From Bacteroidales bacterium (GTDB lineage: Bacteria > Bacteroidota > Bacteroidia > Bacteroidales > VadinHA17): a stretch of 64,000 nucleotides of DNA. Positions 36,049 through 45,531 of the stretch are shown here, piece after piece (position 1 is the stretch's first letter; the number at the start of each line of letters is the position of its first letter). Below the pieces are notes generated by a model. That model was not told the DNA's origin. It saw only the letters and a program-made list of their open reading frames with translations, and made no database searches. The stretch covers positions 16,840 to 80,839 of the forward strand of contig WXFD01000035.1 of assembly GCA_009877105.1 (NCBI GenBank), given 5' to 3'. Both the position numbers and the translations under genes were made by a program.

Positions 36049-37086
36049 ATGGAACGCAGGAATTTTATCAGGTCGGTTGCAGCAGGAAGTGTCGGACTGA
36101 CCATGACGGGAAATGGTTTTTCAGCAGGACATCTTAAAGGTTCTTCCGGAAAGAGGATCGGTATAATAGGTCTTGACACATCACACAGTGTTGCTTTTAC
36201 ACAAGCTCTTAACGAACCTTCAGCGGGGCCGGAATTCGGAGGCTGGAAGGTTGTGGCCGCCTATCCAAGGGGAAGCAATGATATCAAATCGAGCGTTGAA
36301 AGGATCCCGGGATATACGGAAGACGTGAAAAAACTTGGTGTCGAAATTACAGGATCGATCGACGAATTATTAAGACAGGTTGATGCCGTTTTACTGGAAA
36401 CAAATGACGGCAGGATCCACCTTGAACAGGCTTTGCCGGTTTTCAGGGCTGGAAAAAGGATGTTTATCGATAAGCCGATAGCTGCCTCATTGCCAGACGC
36501 AATTGCAATTTTTAATGCCTCAGGGTATTATAGGGTGCCGGTTTTTTCTTCATCCTCCCTGAGATATCTGCCTGGTATAAAAGAAATTAAAAATGGCTCT
36601 GCTGGAAAAGTGATAGGTGCCGACACTTACAGTCCGGCTACAATCGAAAAAACCCACCCCGATCTGTTCTGGTATGGAATTCACGGGGTGGAGGCACTGT
36701 TTACAGTGATGGGAACAGGATGCAAATCTGTTACAAGGATATTTACTGAAGGAACAGATTTGGTGACCGGATTATGGAACAATGAACGGATTGGGACCTT
36801 CAGGGGGATCAGGGCAGGCAGGGGTGATTACGGGGGAACGGCCTTTTGTGAAAAAGCCGTCGTGGATCTTGGAAAATATTCGGGATATAATCCCCTGCTT
36901 GAACAAGTTGTGAAATTTTTCGATACCGGGATTCCGCCCGTGAGTCAGGAAGAAACAATTGAGATATTTGCCTTTATGGCTGCAGCTGATGAAAGCAGGA
37001 AAAACGGCGGCCGGCCCGTTGAGATCAGCACGATACTTCAGAAAGCAAGGGATGACGCCGGAAAGATCAGAATCCAGGGAAGTTGA
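36049..37086 (+). CDS. Second exported Gfo/Idh/MocA-like oxidoreductase
   Basis: 345 aa, starting MERRNFIRSVAAGSVGLTM, a Tat signal. GIIGLDTSHSVAFTQAL is an atypical dinucleotide-binding start (GLDTSHS instead of GxGxxG), and the catalytic-loop motif is FIDKPIAAS. The first family member at 34624 has EKP, this one DKP. The altered Rossmann motif suggests changed cofactor use or a non-oxidoreductase role; family membership is clear, activity is not. Confidence 0.8.
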   Translation: MERRNFIRSVAAGSVGLTMTGNGFSAGHLKGSSGKRIGIIGLDTSHSVAFTQALNEPSAGPEFGGWKVVAAYPRGSNDIKSSVERIPGYTEDVKKLGVEITGSIDELLRQVDAVLLETNDGRIHLEQALPVFRAGKRMFIDKPIAASLPDAIAIFNASGYYRVPVFSSSSLRYLPGIKEIKNGSAGKVIGADTYSPATIEKTHPDLFWYGIHGVEALFTVMGTGCKSVTRIFTEGTDLVTGLWNNERIGTFRGIRAGRGDYGGTAFCEKAVVDLGKYSGYNPLLEQVVKFFDTGIPPVSQEETIEIFAFMAAADESRKNGGRPVEISTILQKARDDAGKIRIQGS

Positions 37087-37234
37087 GTCGGGTAATTGCA
37101 TTCCGGTCAGATATGTAATCTGCAATGAAATTGGTTTGATGTACCCGGGCAATGCATGCAGGTATCCAGTGAAAGGTTCAGAAATAGAGAATCGTTTAAA
37201 TCATCAGTAGTAAATTTTAAAATATTAATCGTGT

Positions 37235-38320
37235 ATGAAAGTATCAGATTTGTTGAGAACCTTTACCGTCCTTTTTCTTGCCGCTTTTTTGGTGATTTCC
37301 TGCTCATCAGCCGGAGGAGATAAAAATCAGGCTGTTGATTTTATAAAAAAGGAGGCAGAACGTAAAGTTGATGTTCTTATCGGGGGAAAGCTTGTTACAT
37401 CTTTTTGCTGGCCGGTCAATGTTTATAAGCCGATTTTCTATCCGGTTTATACAATCAGCGGCACGGAGGTTACCCGCGGTTTCCCTTTGAGGCCGCGTGC
37501 CGGAGAGCGTAATGACCATATTCACCAGGTGGGTATATGGTTCAACTACGGTGATGTTAACGGAGTTGACTTCTGGGGTAATGGGTCAGAAGGACATAAA
37601 AGTGAAAGCGGTGGAGAAATCAGGCTGCTGAAAATTGATAATGTGGAGGGAGGAAATGGCAAAGGGACGATGAATATTTCGGCAAGCTGGCAGGATCCGT
37701 CAGGAAAGGAATTATTATCCGAAAGAACGGAATTTAACTTTTTCGCCCGGGGTAAATACTATATAATCGACCGGATAACCGTTCTGAAAGCAAATGATAT
37801 CCCTGTCAGCATGAAGGATACCAAGGAAGGCATGTATGCGATACGGGTTGCCCGCCAGCTGGAAATGCCTTCAACGGATGACGATTTGCTGCTGGATCAG
37901 TCTGGCAGCCCAGGAGCCGAGAAAGCCGGTGAAAATATTGGAGTAACCGGTAATTACAGGAGTAGCGAAGGGAAGGAGGGAGATGCGGTTTGGGGAACCA
38001 GGGCCAGATGGATGAATTTGACAGGACTTATAAACAATGATGAGATTTCAATAGTGATGATTGATCATCCGGATAATGTATCTTATCCCACTTACTGGCA
38101 TGCACGCGGTTATGGATTGTTTTCAGCCAATCCGCTTGGTGCTGTTGATTTTACTCAGGGAAATGAAAGGGTCGATTTCTCGGTTCCTGCAGGAGGGGAA
38201 GTGATTTTCAGGTACAGGATGGTTATTAATTCCGGAATGCACCTGACGGATGATATTATCAATTCAATAGCTGACGAATTTGCTGCAGAATACCGGCAGG
38301 AAAAAGGGGATGGCCGATAA
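37235..38320 (+). CDS. PmoA-like DUF6807 lipoprotein
   Basis: A 361 aa lipoprotein (signal ending LVISC followed by SSAGGDK). The body matches the DUF6807/PmoA-named family with RAGERNDHIHQVGIWFNYGDVNGVDFWGN and a C-terminal YPTYWHARGYGLFSANPLG. Despite the family's historical name there is no reason to infer methane oxidation; these proteins accompany Gfo/Idh/MocA and sugar isomerases in polysaccharide-degrading Bacteroidota. It ends 25 bp before a convergent gene. Confidence 0.8.
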   Translation: MKVSDLLRTFTVLFLAAFLVISCSSAGGDKNQAVDFIKKEAERKVDVLIGGKLVTSFCWPVNVYKPIFYPVYTISGTEVTRGFPLRPRAGERNDHIHQVGIWFNYGDVNGVDFWGNGSEGHKSESGGEIRLLKIDNVEGGNGKGTMNISASWQDPSGKELLSERTEFNFFARGKYYIIDRITVLKANDIPVSMKDTKEGMYAIRVARQLEMPSTDDDLLLDQSGSPGAEKAGENIGVTGNYRSSEGKEGDAVWGTRARWMNLTGLINNDEISIVMIDHPDNVSYPTYWHARGYGLFSANPLGAVDFTQGNERVDFSVPAGGEVIFRYRMVINSGMHLTDDIINSIADEFAAEYRQEKGDGR

Positions 38321-38345
38321 GCGATAAAAATGTGATAATCTGCTG

Positions 38346-38975
38346 TCAGCCGGTTCGCAGTTTCTTCAGTTCGTTGAAATGCGCCATCGACATCTTTTCA
38401 CGAGCTTCACGCGAGGCTTTGCGGTAAGCTTCAAATTCTTTTTTAAGATCCTCGAATTCCTTCCTGGTATTGTGCGTTACAATACGATTCCTTTTATATG
38501 AGAGGAAGCCACTGATAAGTATGATTGACAGTATTGCGATCACCAGCCACATTATCCCCTTGTAGGTCCGTTTGTCCACCTCAATACCAAATAACCGGAT
38601 ACTGTTCCTGAAGGTTGTCATCTCCTGCAGTTCCTTTTCCCTGGCTGACAGGGTAGAATTCAGGGAGTCAATCTCTCTGTTCTTTGACTCAGCAAGCACT
38701 TTTAAACGGGTAATCTCTGTTTTCGATACCTGCAGTGAATCAAGTGAATTTCTCTTTATCTGCTGAAAAACATCTTCCCTTATAGCCCGGTAATTGTCAT
38801 AAATCCTGGTCTTCTCCTGGACATAATTCATCTGATCCCTCAGGGTACTCTTGGGGAGTATGTCTTGTACAGGTGCCTGACATACAACAAATGACCGCAG
38901 CCCAAAACCCAAAACAACAACACCCGCAAACCTCAGCATATTGATTTTGATTTTTTCCATTGACGTAACTTTCAT
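38346..38975 (-). CDS. Coiled-coil membrane protein of unknown function
   Basis: A 209 aa protein. An N-terminal hydrophobic segment (residues ~14-32) may be a signal; the middle (~50-118) is charged heptad sequence likely to form a coiled coil (SLQVSKTEITRLKVLAESKNREIDSLNS); one clear transmembrane helix is GIMWLVIAILSIILISGFLSY (~139-159); the C-terminus is again coiled-coil and basic. The start could be the Met six codons in (38960). I recall similar Bacteroidota proteins mis-named as tRNA methyltransferases; nothing enzymatic is visible. Confidence 0.7.
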   Translation of the reverse strand: MKVTSMEKIKINMLRFAGVVVLGFGLRSFVVCQAPVQDILPKSTLRDQMNYVQEKTRIYDNYRAIREDVFQQIKRNSLDSLQVSKTEITRLKVLAESKNREIDSLNSTLSAREKELQEMTTFRNSIRLFGIEVDKRTYKGIMWLVIAILSIILISGFLSYKRNRIVTHNTRKEFEDLKKEFEAYRKASREAREKMSMAHFNELKKLRTG

Positions 38976-39202
38976 TTCAAGAAATCTTCAATATTTCTTA
39001 AACGTAATTAACTATTAATTATTTTTAGGTCAGGCAAATGTTTGTTCATCTGAAAATATTTCCTCAACGGATTGCTTTTTAATACTAAAACATGTCCCGG
39101 AAAAGAATTAAATCTGATAATATTACAGCCTCTGTCAGGCAAATGTATTTCAGCTGACCGGGAGGCCGCAATGAAGGTTTGGTAATAAAATAGCTGATTA
39201 TT

Positions 39203-41419
39203 ATGGAATCGGGGAAGAAAAATGGAAGTTGGCAATGTTTGGATGTAAAAGTATTTGCTGCCACGGTAATTGCACTAATGCTGCCTTGTAAACCCGTCGG
39301 GGCACAGGAGGATCTGAATGTTGTGAGCAATAATTGGCTGGAATTCAGTGATGCAAGGAATTCCCTTTATCATTACCTGTCAGAAAGGGCCTACGAGCTG
39401 CTCGAGGAACGTGCATCCCGCATTGCCGGGATCAGAACATTGGACCAGTGGCAGGAAAGGCAGAATTTTATCCGTACGAAATTGAATGAGCTCATTGGGC
39501 CATTTCCTGCCAAAACTGATTTAAATGCAAGGGTGACCAGGGTGATCGGGAAAACAGGCTACAGGATTGAACATATTATATATGAATCACAGCCAGGATT
39601 TTATGTAACTTCATCACTTTTTATTCCTGCGGGGGTTTCAAAAGGAAAGAAAGCTCCGGCAATTATTTATTGCAGCGGTCATACAGTCGAGGGTTATCGA
39701 AGTCCTGTATATATCCATGTTATTCAGAATCTTGTTAAAAAAGGATTTATTGTCTTTGCTTTTGATCCTGTCGGGCAGGGTGAAAGGCTGGAATATTATG
39801 ATCCTTCCACCGGGAAATCTATGGTCGGAGGGCCTACAAAGGAGCATTCATACCCCGGGGCACAGGCGTTCTTGACAGGCAGTTCGCAGGCTTTCCATAT
39901 GATCTGGGATGGAATAAGGGCAGTTGACTACCTTCTCACAAGAAAGGAGGTTGATCCTTCACGGATTGGGATTACTGGCCGTTCAGGAGGAGGGACCCAG
40001 TCAGCATATATTTCAGCTGTTGATGATCGTATTTACGCTGCAGCACCAGAAAACTACATTACCAACTATAGCAGGCTTTTTCAGTCGATCGGCCCCCAGG
40101 ATGCAGAACAGAATATCCCTAGACTGATTATAAGCGGATTGGATCATCCGGATTTTCTGATTATCAGGGCTCCAAAACCGACTTTGCTGATAACAACCAC
40201 CAGGGATATTTTCAGTATTCAGGGAGCGAGGGAGACGCGTAATGAAGTTTCCGCGATTTTTGAATCATATGGAGCAGGCGAAAGTTTTAACATGGTCGAG
40301 GATGACGCGCCGCATGAATCAACTGTAAAGAACAGAGAAGCAATGTACGCTTTTTTTCAGAAGTTTCTCAATAATCCCGGCAGCCCTGCCGATTTTGAAA
40401 CGGAAGTTCTTACAGAGGAGGAACTGCGGGTCACTGCGGCAGGCCAGGTGTCTGAATCTTTTGCGGGTGAAACGGTTTATTCGCTTAATCTCAAGCGCTT
40501 ATCCCGATTGACTGCGGAGCTAAATATCAGGAGAAAAGATCCGGGAAGCTTTTATCCGGAGGTTATCAGATCAGCTGAGCGCCTGTCAGGTTACATTAAA
40601 CCGGAGAAGCCACTTGACCCTGTCTTTACCGGACGTATAAAAAAAGATGACTATTCGATTGAAAAATATTTTATTGAACTTAAGGAGGGGTATATTATTC
40701 CTTATCTCATCTTCAAACCTTCAGTACCTGGCAACAGGGTAATGTTATTCCTGGATCCGGAAGGAAAGAACCACGCTTTCGGTAATGACGGGAGCCTTGA
40801 AATGATTGTAAAGGAAGGAATTACTATTCTGGCTCCTGATCTGCTGGGTGTTGGAGAAATGGGATCGGGCGATTTCAAGGGGGATGCCGATTTTAACGGC
40901 GCCTCTCATAACCTTTGGTATGCATCAATCCTGACAGGGAGAAGCATATTGGGAATACATGCAGGAGATATTGCCAGGCTGGTCAGACTGATTCTGAAGG
41001 ATAATCCGGAAGCTGAAATCATTGGTTTTGCCAGGGGAGCAATGTCCCCGGCACTTCTGCATGCCGCAGCTTTCAACAATGAAATAAGAAGCATTATTCT
41101 CGAAGGGCCTTATTCATCTTTCCGGTCCATCGCAAACTGCCGGTTTTATCTTCCACTATTTATTCTCAGTACAGTATCGGAAGCCCTGAAAGAATATGAC
41201 CTCCCTGACCTGGCTGCTTCCCTGGCTCCCCGAAGGCTCATACTGATTGACCCGGTTGATGGAAACGGAAAAAGGGAACATCCGGGGGAAGTCAATCGGG
41301 ATATTGATCTGATAAAGGCAGGATTTCAATATTATAAAGCTGATTCCCAGTTAACTGTTATCTCCTCTGCAGATAATCCCTCAACCCTGCCTGACCTGCT
41401 TCGGGCTATGGATTTTTAA
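39203..41419 (+). CDS. Exported two-domain alpha/beta hydrolase (acetyl xylan esterase-like)
   Basis: 738 aa with a signal peptide (hydrophobic stretch ending PCKPVGAQ). The first hydrolase domain (~95-395) has the nucleophile elbow GRSGGG near residue 260 in IGITGRSGGGTQSAY, a PAIIYCSGHT oxyanion strand and a late His in DDAPHES. The second domain (~480-738) keeps the fold (VMLFLDPEGKNH, LLGVGEMG) but its elbow reads GFARG, with Ala in place of Ser, so it is probably not catalytic. Acetyl xylan esterase-type activity is a family-level inference. Confidence 0.82.
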   Translation: MESGKKNGSWQCLDVKVFAATVIALMLPCKPVGAQEDLNVVSNNWLEFSDARNSLYHYLSERAYELLEERASRIAGIRTLDQWQERQNFIRTKLNELIGPFPAKTDLNARVTRVIGKTGYRIEHIIYESQPGFYVTSSLFIPAGVSKGKKAPAIIYCSGHTVEGYRSPVYIHVIQNLVKKGFIVFAFDPVGQGERLEYYDPSTGKSMVGGPTKEHSYPGAQAFLTGSSQAFHMIWDGIRAVDYLLTRKEVDPSRIGITGRSGGGTQSAYISAVDDRIYAAAPENYITNYSRLFQSIGPQDAEQNIPRLIISGLDHPDFLIIRAPKPTLLITTTRDIFSIQGARETRNEVSAIFESYGAGESFNMVEDDAPHESTVKNREAMYAFFQKFLNNPGSPADFETEVLTEEELRVTAAGQVSESFAGETVYSLNLKRLSRLTAELNIRRKDPGSFYPEVIRSAERLSGYIKPEKPLDPVFTGRIKKDDYSIEKYFIELKEGYIIPYLIFKPSVPGNRVMLFLDPEGKNHAFGNDGSLEMIVKEGITILAPDLLGVGEMGSGDFKGDADFNGASHNLWYASILTGRSILGIHAGDIARLVRLILKDNPEAEIIGFARGAMSPALLHAAAFNNEIRSIILEGPYSSFRSIANCRFYLPLFILSTVSEALKEYDLPDLAASLAPRRLILIDPVDGNGKREHPGEVNRDIDLIKAGFQYYKADSQLTVISSADNPSTLPDLLRAMDF

Positions 41420-41725
41420 TTGTTGCATACTTCCCGTTTATGTACGATTTCGTCTAATTGGTCAAATTAAATAGCCGGATAAGTGGATTATTAGTTAAAT
41501 TAGCATAAAGTTTGGATTTAATTCGGCATAACCTTTGTTTATGATTGGTGTCTGAAGTCAGTGTTATCCATATGTTAAATCAGATATTAAAAATACAACT
41601 TACCAGGATCATTATTTGTTAACTATAGGGGATGCTGACCTTTTACCCTTTAATGTTCAACAAAAACCATTTAAGTAAAAGCACAAAATTTTCTGCAGAT
41701 TGAAACAGGAAAAACATCAAGCCTA
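41420..41725. other. AT-rich gap before the surface-protein operon
   Basis: No gene or hairpin of note. TTTG and TA-rich stretches occur (for example around 41510-41545) but none has consensus spacing. It probably holds the promoter for the genes from 41726. Confidence 0.4.
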
Positions 41726-44700
41726 ATGAAAAGAATATTATTTTTAATCATACTTGTCTCTTTGTCAGCTGAGACCATTAAGTCTCAATGTATTGCACTG
41801 AGTTCCGGGCCAGGAACAGATAATCAGACGGTATGCATCAATACCTCCATTGCAGCAATAGTTTATCGAGTTATTCCCGGGGTAACAGGTGTAACCCCAA
41901 CTAATCTCCCCCCCGGGGTGACAGGTTTATTTAATCCAACTGCGCTGACATATACAATAACAGGTACACCTGCGACAGCAGGTGACTATACTTATAATTT
42001 ACAAACCTTAGGAGGCTGTATAGGCGTGATAAGCGGATCAATAAGAATATTGCCTGACCAGGTTATAACTTTAACCTCACCGCCAACTCCTACACCTCAG
42101 GCCGTATGCGTTAACACACCGATTACCAGTATTATCTATTCTGTTTCCGGAAGTGCAACCGGTGCAACGGTTACCGGCCTGCCTGCAGGAGTCACGGGAT
42201 CATACAACGCGGGAGTTTTTACCATTAGCGGAACGCCAACCGTTTCCGGGGTGTTTAATTATACGGTAACAACCACAGGTAATTGTAAGCCTGCCACTGC
42301 AACAGGCACGATAACGGTTAACCCCCTGCCTGCCGTCACAGCTGCAAACAACGGACCGGTTTGCGTGGGCGACAGGCTTATGCTTACGGGAGGCCCTTCG
42401 GGATCGCAATACGGTTATTCCTGGAGCGGTCCGTCAGGCTTTTCTTCCACACAGCAAAGCCCCCTGGTGTCAAATAGTGCAACACTCGCCATGGCAGGAG
42501 AATATACTTTAACTGTTACCAATAACACTACCACCTGTAATAGTTCAGCCTCAACCATAGTTGTCGTGAATGCAGCTCCTGTGCCGGTGGCTTCAAGCAA
42601 CAGTCCCGTCTGTGTCGGGTCCCCTATAAACCTTAGCGGGGGTCCATCAGGTTATACTTATTCTTGGTCAGGTCCTGCAGGTTTTTCTTCCAATCAGCAA
42701 AATCCTGTCATACCGTCTGCATCCGCGGCAATGGGCGGTACCTATACTCTTACCGTCTCATCCGGAAGCTGCGCGGCGTCGACAACAACTACTGTAATAG
42801 TCAATGCCTTACCAGCTGCTACTGCTACTAGTAACAGTCCTGTTTGCGCAGGAACAACCCTAACTCTTACCGGCGGGCCTTCCGGTTCGCGATACAGCTA
42901 TTCCTGGACCGGTCCGCAGGGATGGAGTTCAAATGTGATGAGTCCGATAGTTTCAACAAGTGCAACCTCCCAGATGGCAGGAACATATACTCTTATCGTG
43001 ACCGATAACAATACCGGTTGCCGTGGGACAGCATCCGTTTCGGTAACGGTTAATCCTCAGCCAGTGGCAACTGCATCAAATAACGGACCCGTCTGCATTG
43101 GCTCGCCTTTGAATCTTGCAGGAGGACCGGCAGGAATGATCACTTACAGCTGGACTGGACCGGGCGGATATTCATCAAACCTTCAGAACCCTGTAGTTTC
43201 AAGTTCTGCAACAGCGGCTATGGCAGGGACATATACCCTGACCGTTACGAACAGCAACGGATGTCTTGGTACAGCGACAACAACCGTGACAGTAAACACC
43301 CCGCCGGTGGCTGTTGCGTCAAATAACGGACCTGTTTGCAGCGGTGCACCCCTTATACTTAACGGAGCGCCCGCAGGAATGGCTTCCTATCGGTGGACAG
43401 GTCCGGGAGGATTTTCCTCAAATCTGCAGAGTCCCATTGTATCAAATGCAGCGACAGTTTCAATGGCAGGCACATATACACTTACGGTGACCAATGCCGC
43501 TAATTGCAGCAGCACAGTCAATACAACAGTTGTTGTTAATCCGGCACCTGAGGTTGTAGCAACGAATAACGGACCACTCTGCGCGGGCTCCGCCCTGACA
43601 TTAACGGGAGGCCCTGCAGGTATGGCTTCATATTCGTGGACGGGACCGAATAATTTCACGTCGAATACAATGAGCCCCGTTGTATCTCCAGCCGCTACCA
43701 CTGAGATGGCCGGGACCTATACGCTTACCGCTACAAGTACCAATGGCTGCAGTGGTGTTGCCACAACAAATGTTTTAATTCATGCTATTCCCGTAGCCAA
43801 TGCAGGAACCGGCGGAACCTCATGCAGCAGAAGTTTTGTTCTTACTGCGGTGCCAAGCGTGGGGACCGGAACCTGGGCCATGGTAACCGGACCCGGGACG
43901 GCATCATTTGTTCCAAATGCAAATACCCCCGGAGCAACAGTTAACATTACTGAATACGGGACATATACCTTCCGTTGGACAGAGACAAACGGTCCTTGCA
44001 GCAGCAGCGATGTTGTGACGGTTAACTTTTATCAGCAACCGGTTGCAAATGCGGGAGCGGATGGGAATGCATGCGATCTTAATTTCACATTAAGCGCGGT
44101 GCCAACTACTGGAACGGGTACATGGACAATGACAAGCGGAACCGGTACAGCAACGTTCACGCCAAACGAAAACAGCCCAAATGCCACAGTGACTGTTTCA
44201 ACTTACGGGACCAAAGTATTCACATGGACGGAAGTGAATGGCACATGCACGAGCAGCGCAACGGTAACAGTGAATTTCTACCAGCAGCCTGTAGCTCGTG
44301 CCGGCACCGGAGGGAATAATTGCGGAAATACATTTTCACTAAATGCTGTACCAAGTGCCGGAACAGGAACCTGGTCAAGGGTTAGCGGACCGGGAAGCGT
44401 CACTTTTTCTCCAAATGCCCAGACCCCTAACGCAAAAGCGATTATCTCAGCTTATGGAACATATGTTTTAAGATGGACTGAGACCAATGGTACCTGTTCA
44501 AGTTTCGAGAATATAACTGTAACATATATCCGGCAGCCATCGGCAAATGCAGGGAATGGCGGCAGTGTATGTGACTTGTCTTTTGTACTTGGCGCAACTG
44601 CCGCGACAGGAGGAGTATGGTCGCTTGTGAACGGACCCGGAACTGCTACATTCTCTCCCAATGCCGGTACGGCAAATGCCAGGGTGACAGTTTCCCAGTA

Positions 44701-45520
44701 TGGGGCATATGATTTTGCCTGGACGATTTCAAGCAGTGTATGTACTTCATCTGATATTGTGAGGGTTACTTTCAATGCCCTTCCTGAAGTTAAAGCAGGT
44801 CCGGATCTCGCAGTATGCGAAGGAGGCAGCATACAGCTGAACGCTGTAGGATCGGGAAGCTTTCTCTGGTCACCCGCCAACCTGTTGAATAATCCTCGGA
44901 TATCCAATCCGGTCGCTACGCCTGCAACCACTACAAGGTTCATTGTCAATCTTACGGATCAGAACGGTTGCAGAAACTCCGATACTGTTAATGTAGAAGT
45001 AAGACCACAGCCTGTCGCAGATGCTGGACCTGATCAGGTTCTTGATTATATGTTCGAGACAACAATGCAGGCATCCGTGCCGGGATTGAACGAAACCGGT
45101 GAATGGACACTGCTGTCAGGCAGGGGACAGTTATCTGATATTAATGACCCTGAAGCGAAAATAACCAAAATGGATATCGGAAAGAGCATATGGATATGGA
45201 CCGTTTCAAACGGCGTCTGTCCTGTTGCTTCAGACACGGTTTACATTGAAATAAGAGATCTGCTCATACCAACATTGATAACGCCGAATCAGGATGGGAA
45301 AAATGATCTGTTCGTAATAAAGGGAATTGAAACCCTTGGAAGAACATCGCTTACTGTTTTCAACAGGTGGGGAGCCAGGGTCTTTGAAAGCAAAGATTAT
45401 GACAATACATGGAACGGGGTTGATGACAATGAGAATCAGCTCCCGAATGACACATACTTTTTCGTTTTAAAACCTGAGAAAAGCAGGGCCCTGAGTGGTT
45501 ATATCGTGATAAGACGCTGA
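41726..45520 (+). CDS. Giant repeat adhesin with T9SS type B sorting domain
   Basis: 1264 aa. Signal peptide 1-21. Two Ig-like domains of the PAGVTG…ISGTP type lie at ~22-203, then six tandem ~80-residue Ig/PKD-like repeats (~203-690; each has NNGPVC or NSPVC, YSWTGP or YSWSGP and AGTYTLTV), four ~83-residue repeats of a second type (~690-1022; NAGTGGTSC, GTGTW, YGTYTFRWTETNG), another PKD-like domain (GPDLAVCEGGSIQL) and a final gliding-motility-associated C-terminal domain starting IPTLITPNQDGKNDLF (~1181-1264). This CHU_C domain is the type B signal for export by the type IX system. Likely a cell-surface adhesin; 12 nt before a shorter paralogue and in one operon with a PorP/SprF protein. 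Confidence 0.88.
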   Translation: MKRILFLIILVSLSAETIKSQCIALSSGPGTDNQTVCINTSIAAIVYRVIPGVTGVTPTNLPPGVTGLFNPTALTYTITGTPATAGDYTYNLQTLGGCIGVISGSIRILPDQVITLTSPPTPTPQAVCVNTPITSIIYSVSGSATGATVTGLPAGVTGSYNAGVFTISGTPTVSGVFNYTVTTTGNCKPATATGTITVNPLPAVTAANNGPVCVGDRLMLTGGPSGSQYGYSWSGPSGFSSTQQSPLVSNSATLAMAGEYTLTVTNNTTTCNSSASTIVVVNAAPVPVASSNSPVCVGSPINLSGGPSGYTYSWSGPAGFSSNQQNPVIPSASAAMGGTYTLTVSSGSCAASTTTTVIVNALPAATATSNSPVCAGTTLTLTGGPSGSRYSYSWTGPQGWSSNVMSPIVSTSATSQMAGTYTLIVTDNNTGCRGTASVSVTVNPQPVATASNNGPVCIGSPLNLAGGPAGMITYSWTGPGGYSSNLQNPVVSSSATAAMAGTYTLTVTNSNGCLGTATTTVTVNTPPVAVASNNGPVCSGAPLILNGAPAGMASYRWTGPGGFSSNLQSPIVSNAATVSMAGTYTLTVTNAANCSSTVNTTVVVNPAPEVVATNNGPLCAGSALTLTGGPAGMASYSWTGPNNFTSNTMSPVVSPAATTEMAGTYTLTATSTNGCSGVATTNVLIHAIPVANAGTGGTSCSRSFVLTAVPSVGTGTWAMVTGPGTASFVPNANTPGATVNITEYGTYTFRWTETNGPCSSSDVVTVNFYQQPVANAGADGNACDLNFTLSAVPTTGTGTWTMTSGTGTATFTPNENSPNATVTVSTYGTKVFTWTEVNGTCTSSATVTVNFYQQPVARAGTGGNNCGNTFSLNAVPSAGTGTWSRVSGPGSVTFSPNAQTPNAKAIISAYGTYVLRWTETNGTCSSFENITVTYIRQPSANAGNGGSVCDLSFVLGATAATGGVWSLVNGPGTATFSPNAGTANARVTVSQYGAYDFAWTISSSVCTSSDIVRVTFNALPEVKAGPDLAVCEGGSIQLNAVGSGSFLWSPANLLNNPRISNPVATPATTTRFIVNLTDQNGCRNSDTVNVEVRPQPVADAGPDQVLDYMFETTMQASVPGLNETGEWTLLSGRGQLSDINDPEAKITKMDIGKSIWIWTVSNGVCPVASDTVYIEIRDLLIPTLITPNQDGKNDLFVIKGIETLGRTSLTVFNRWGARVFESKDYDNTWNGVDDNENQLPNDTYFFVLKPEKSRALSGYIVIRR

Positions 45521-45531
45521 AAACAAGGATA

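Noticed and set aside
42330..43790. Regular ~240-bp periodicity that could suggest a repeat array
   Set aside because: It is in-frame protein repeat coding (Ig-like domains), with no identical short repeats and spacers as in CRISPR.
44452..44949. 165-codon minus-strand frame within the adhesin
   Set aside because: Produced by the repeat structure of the adhesin read backwards; no signal or domain.
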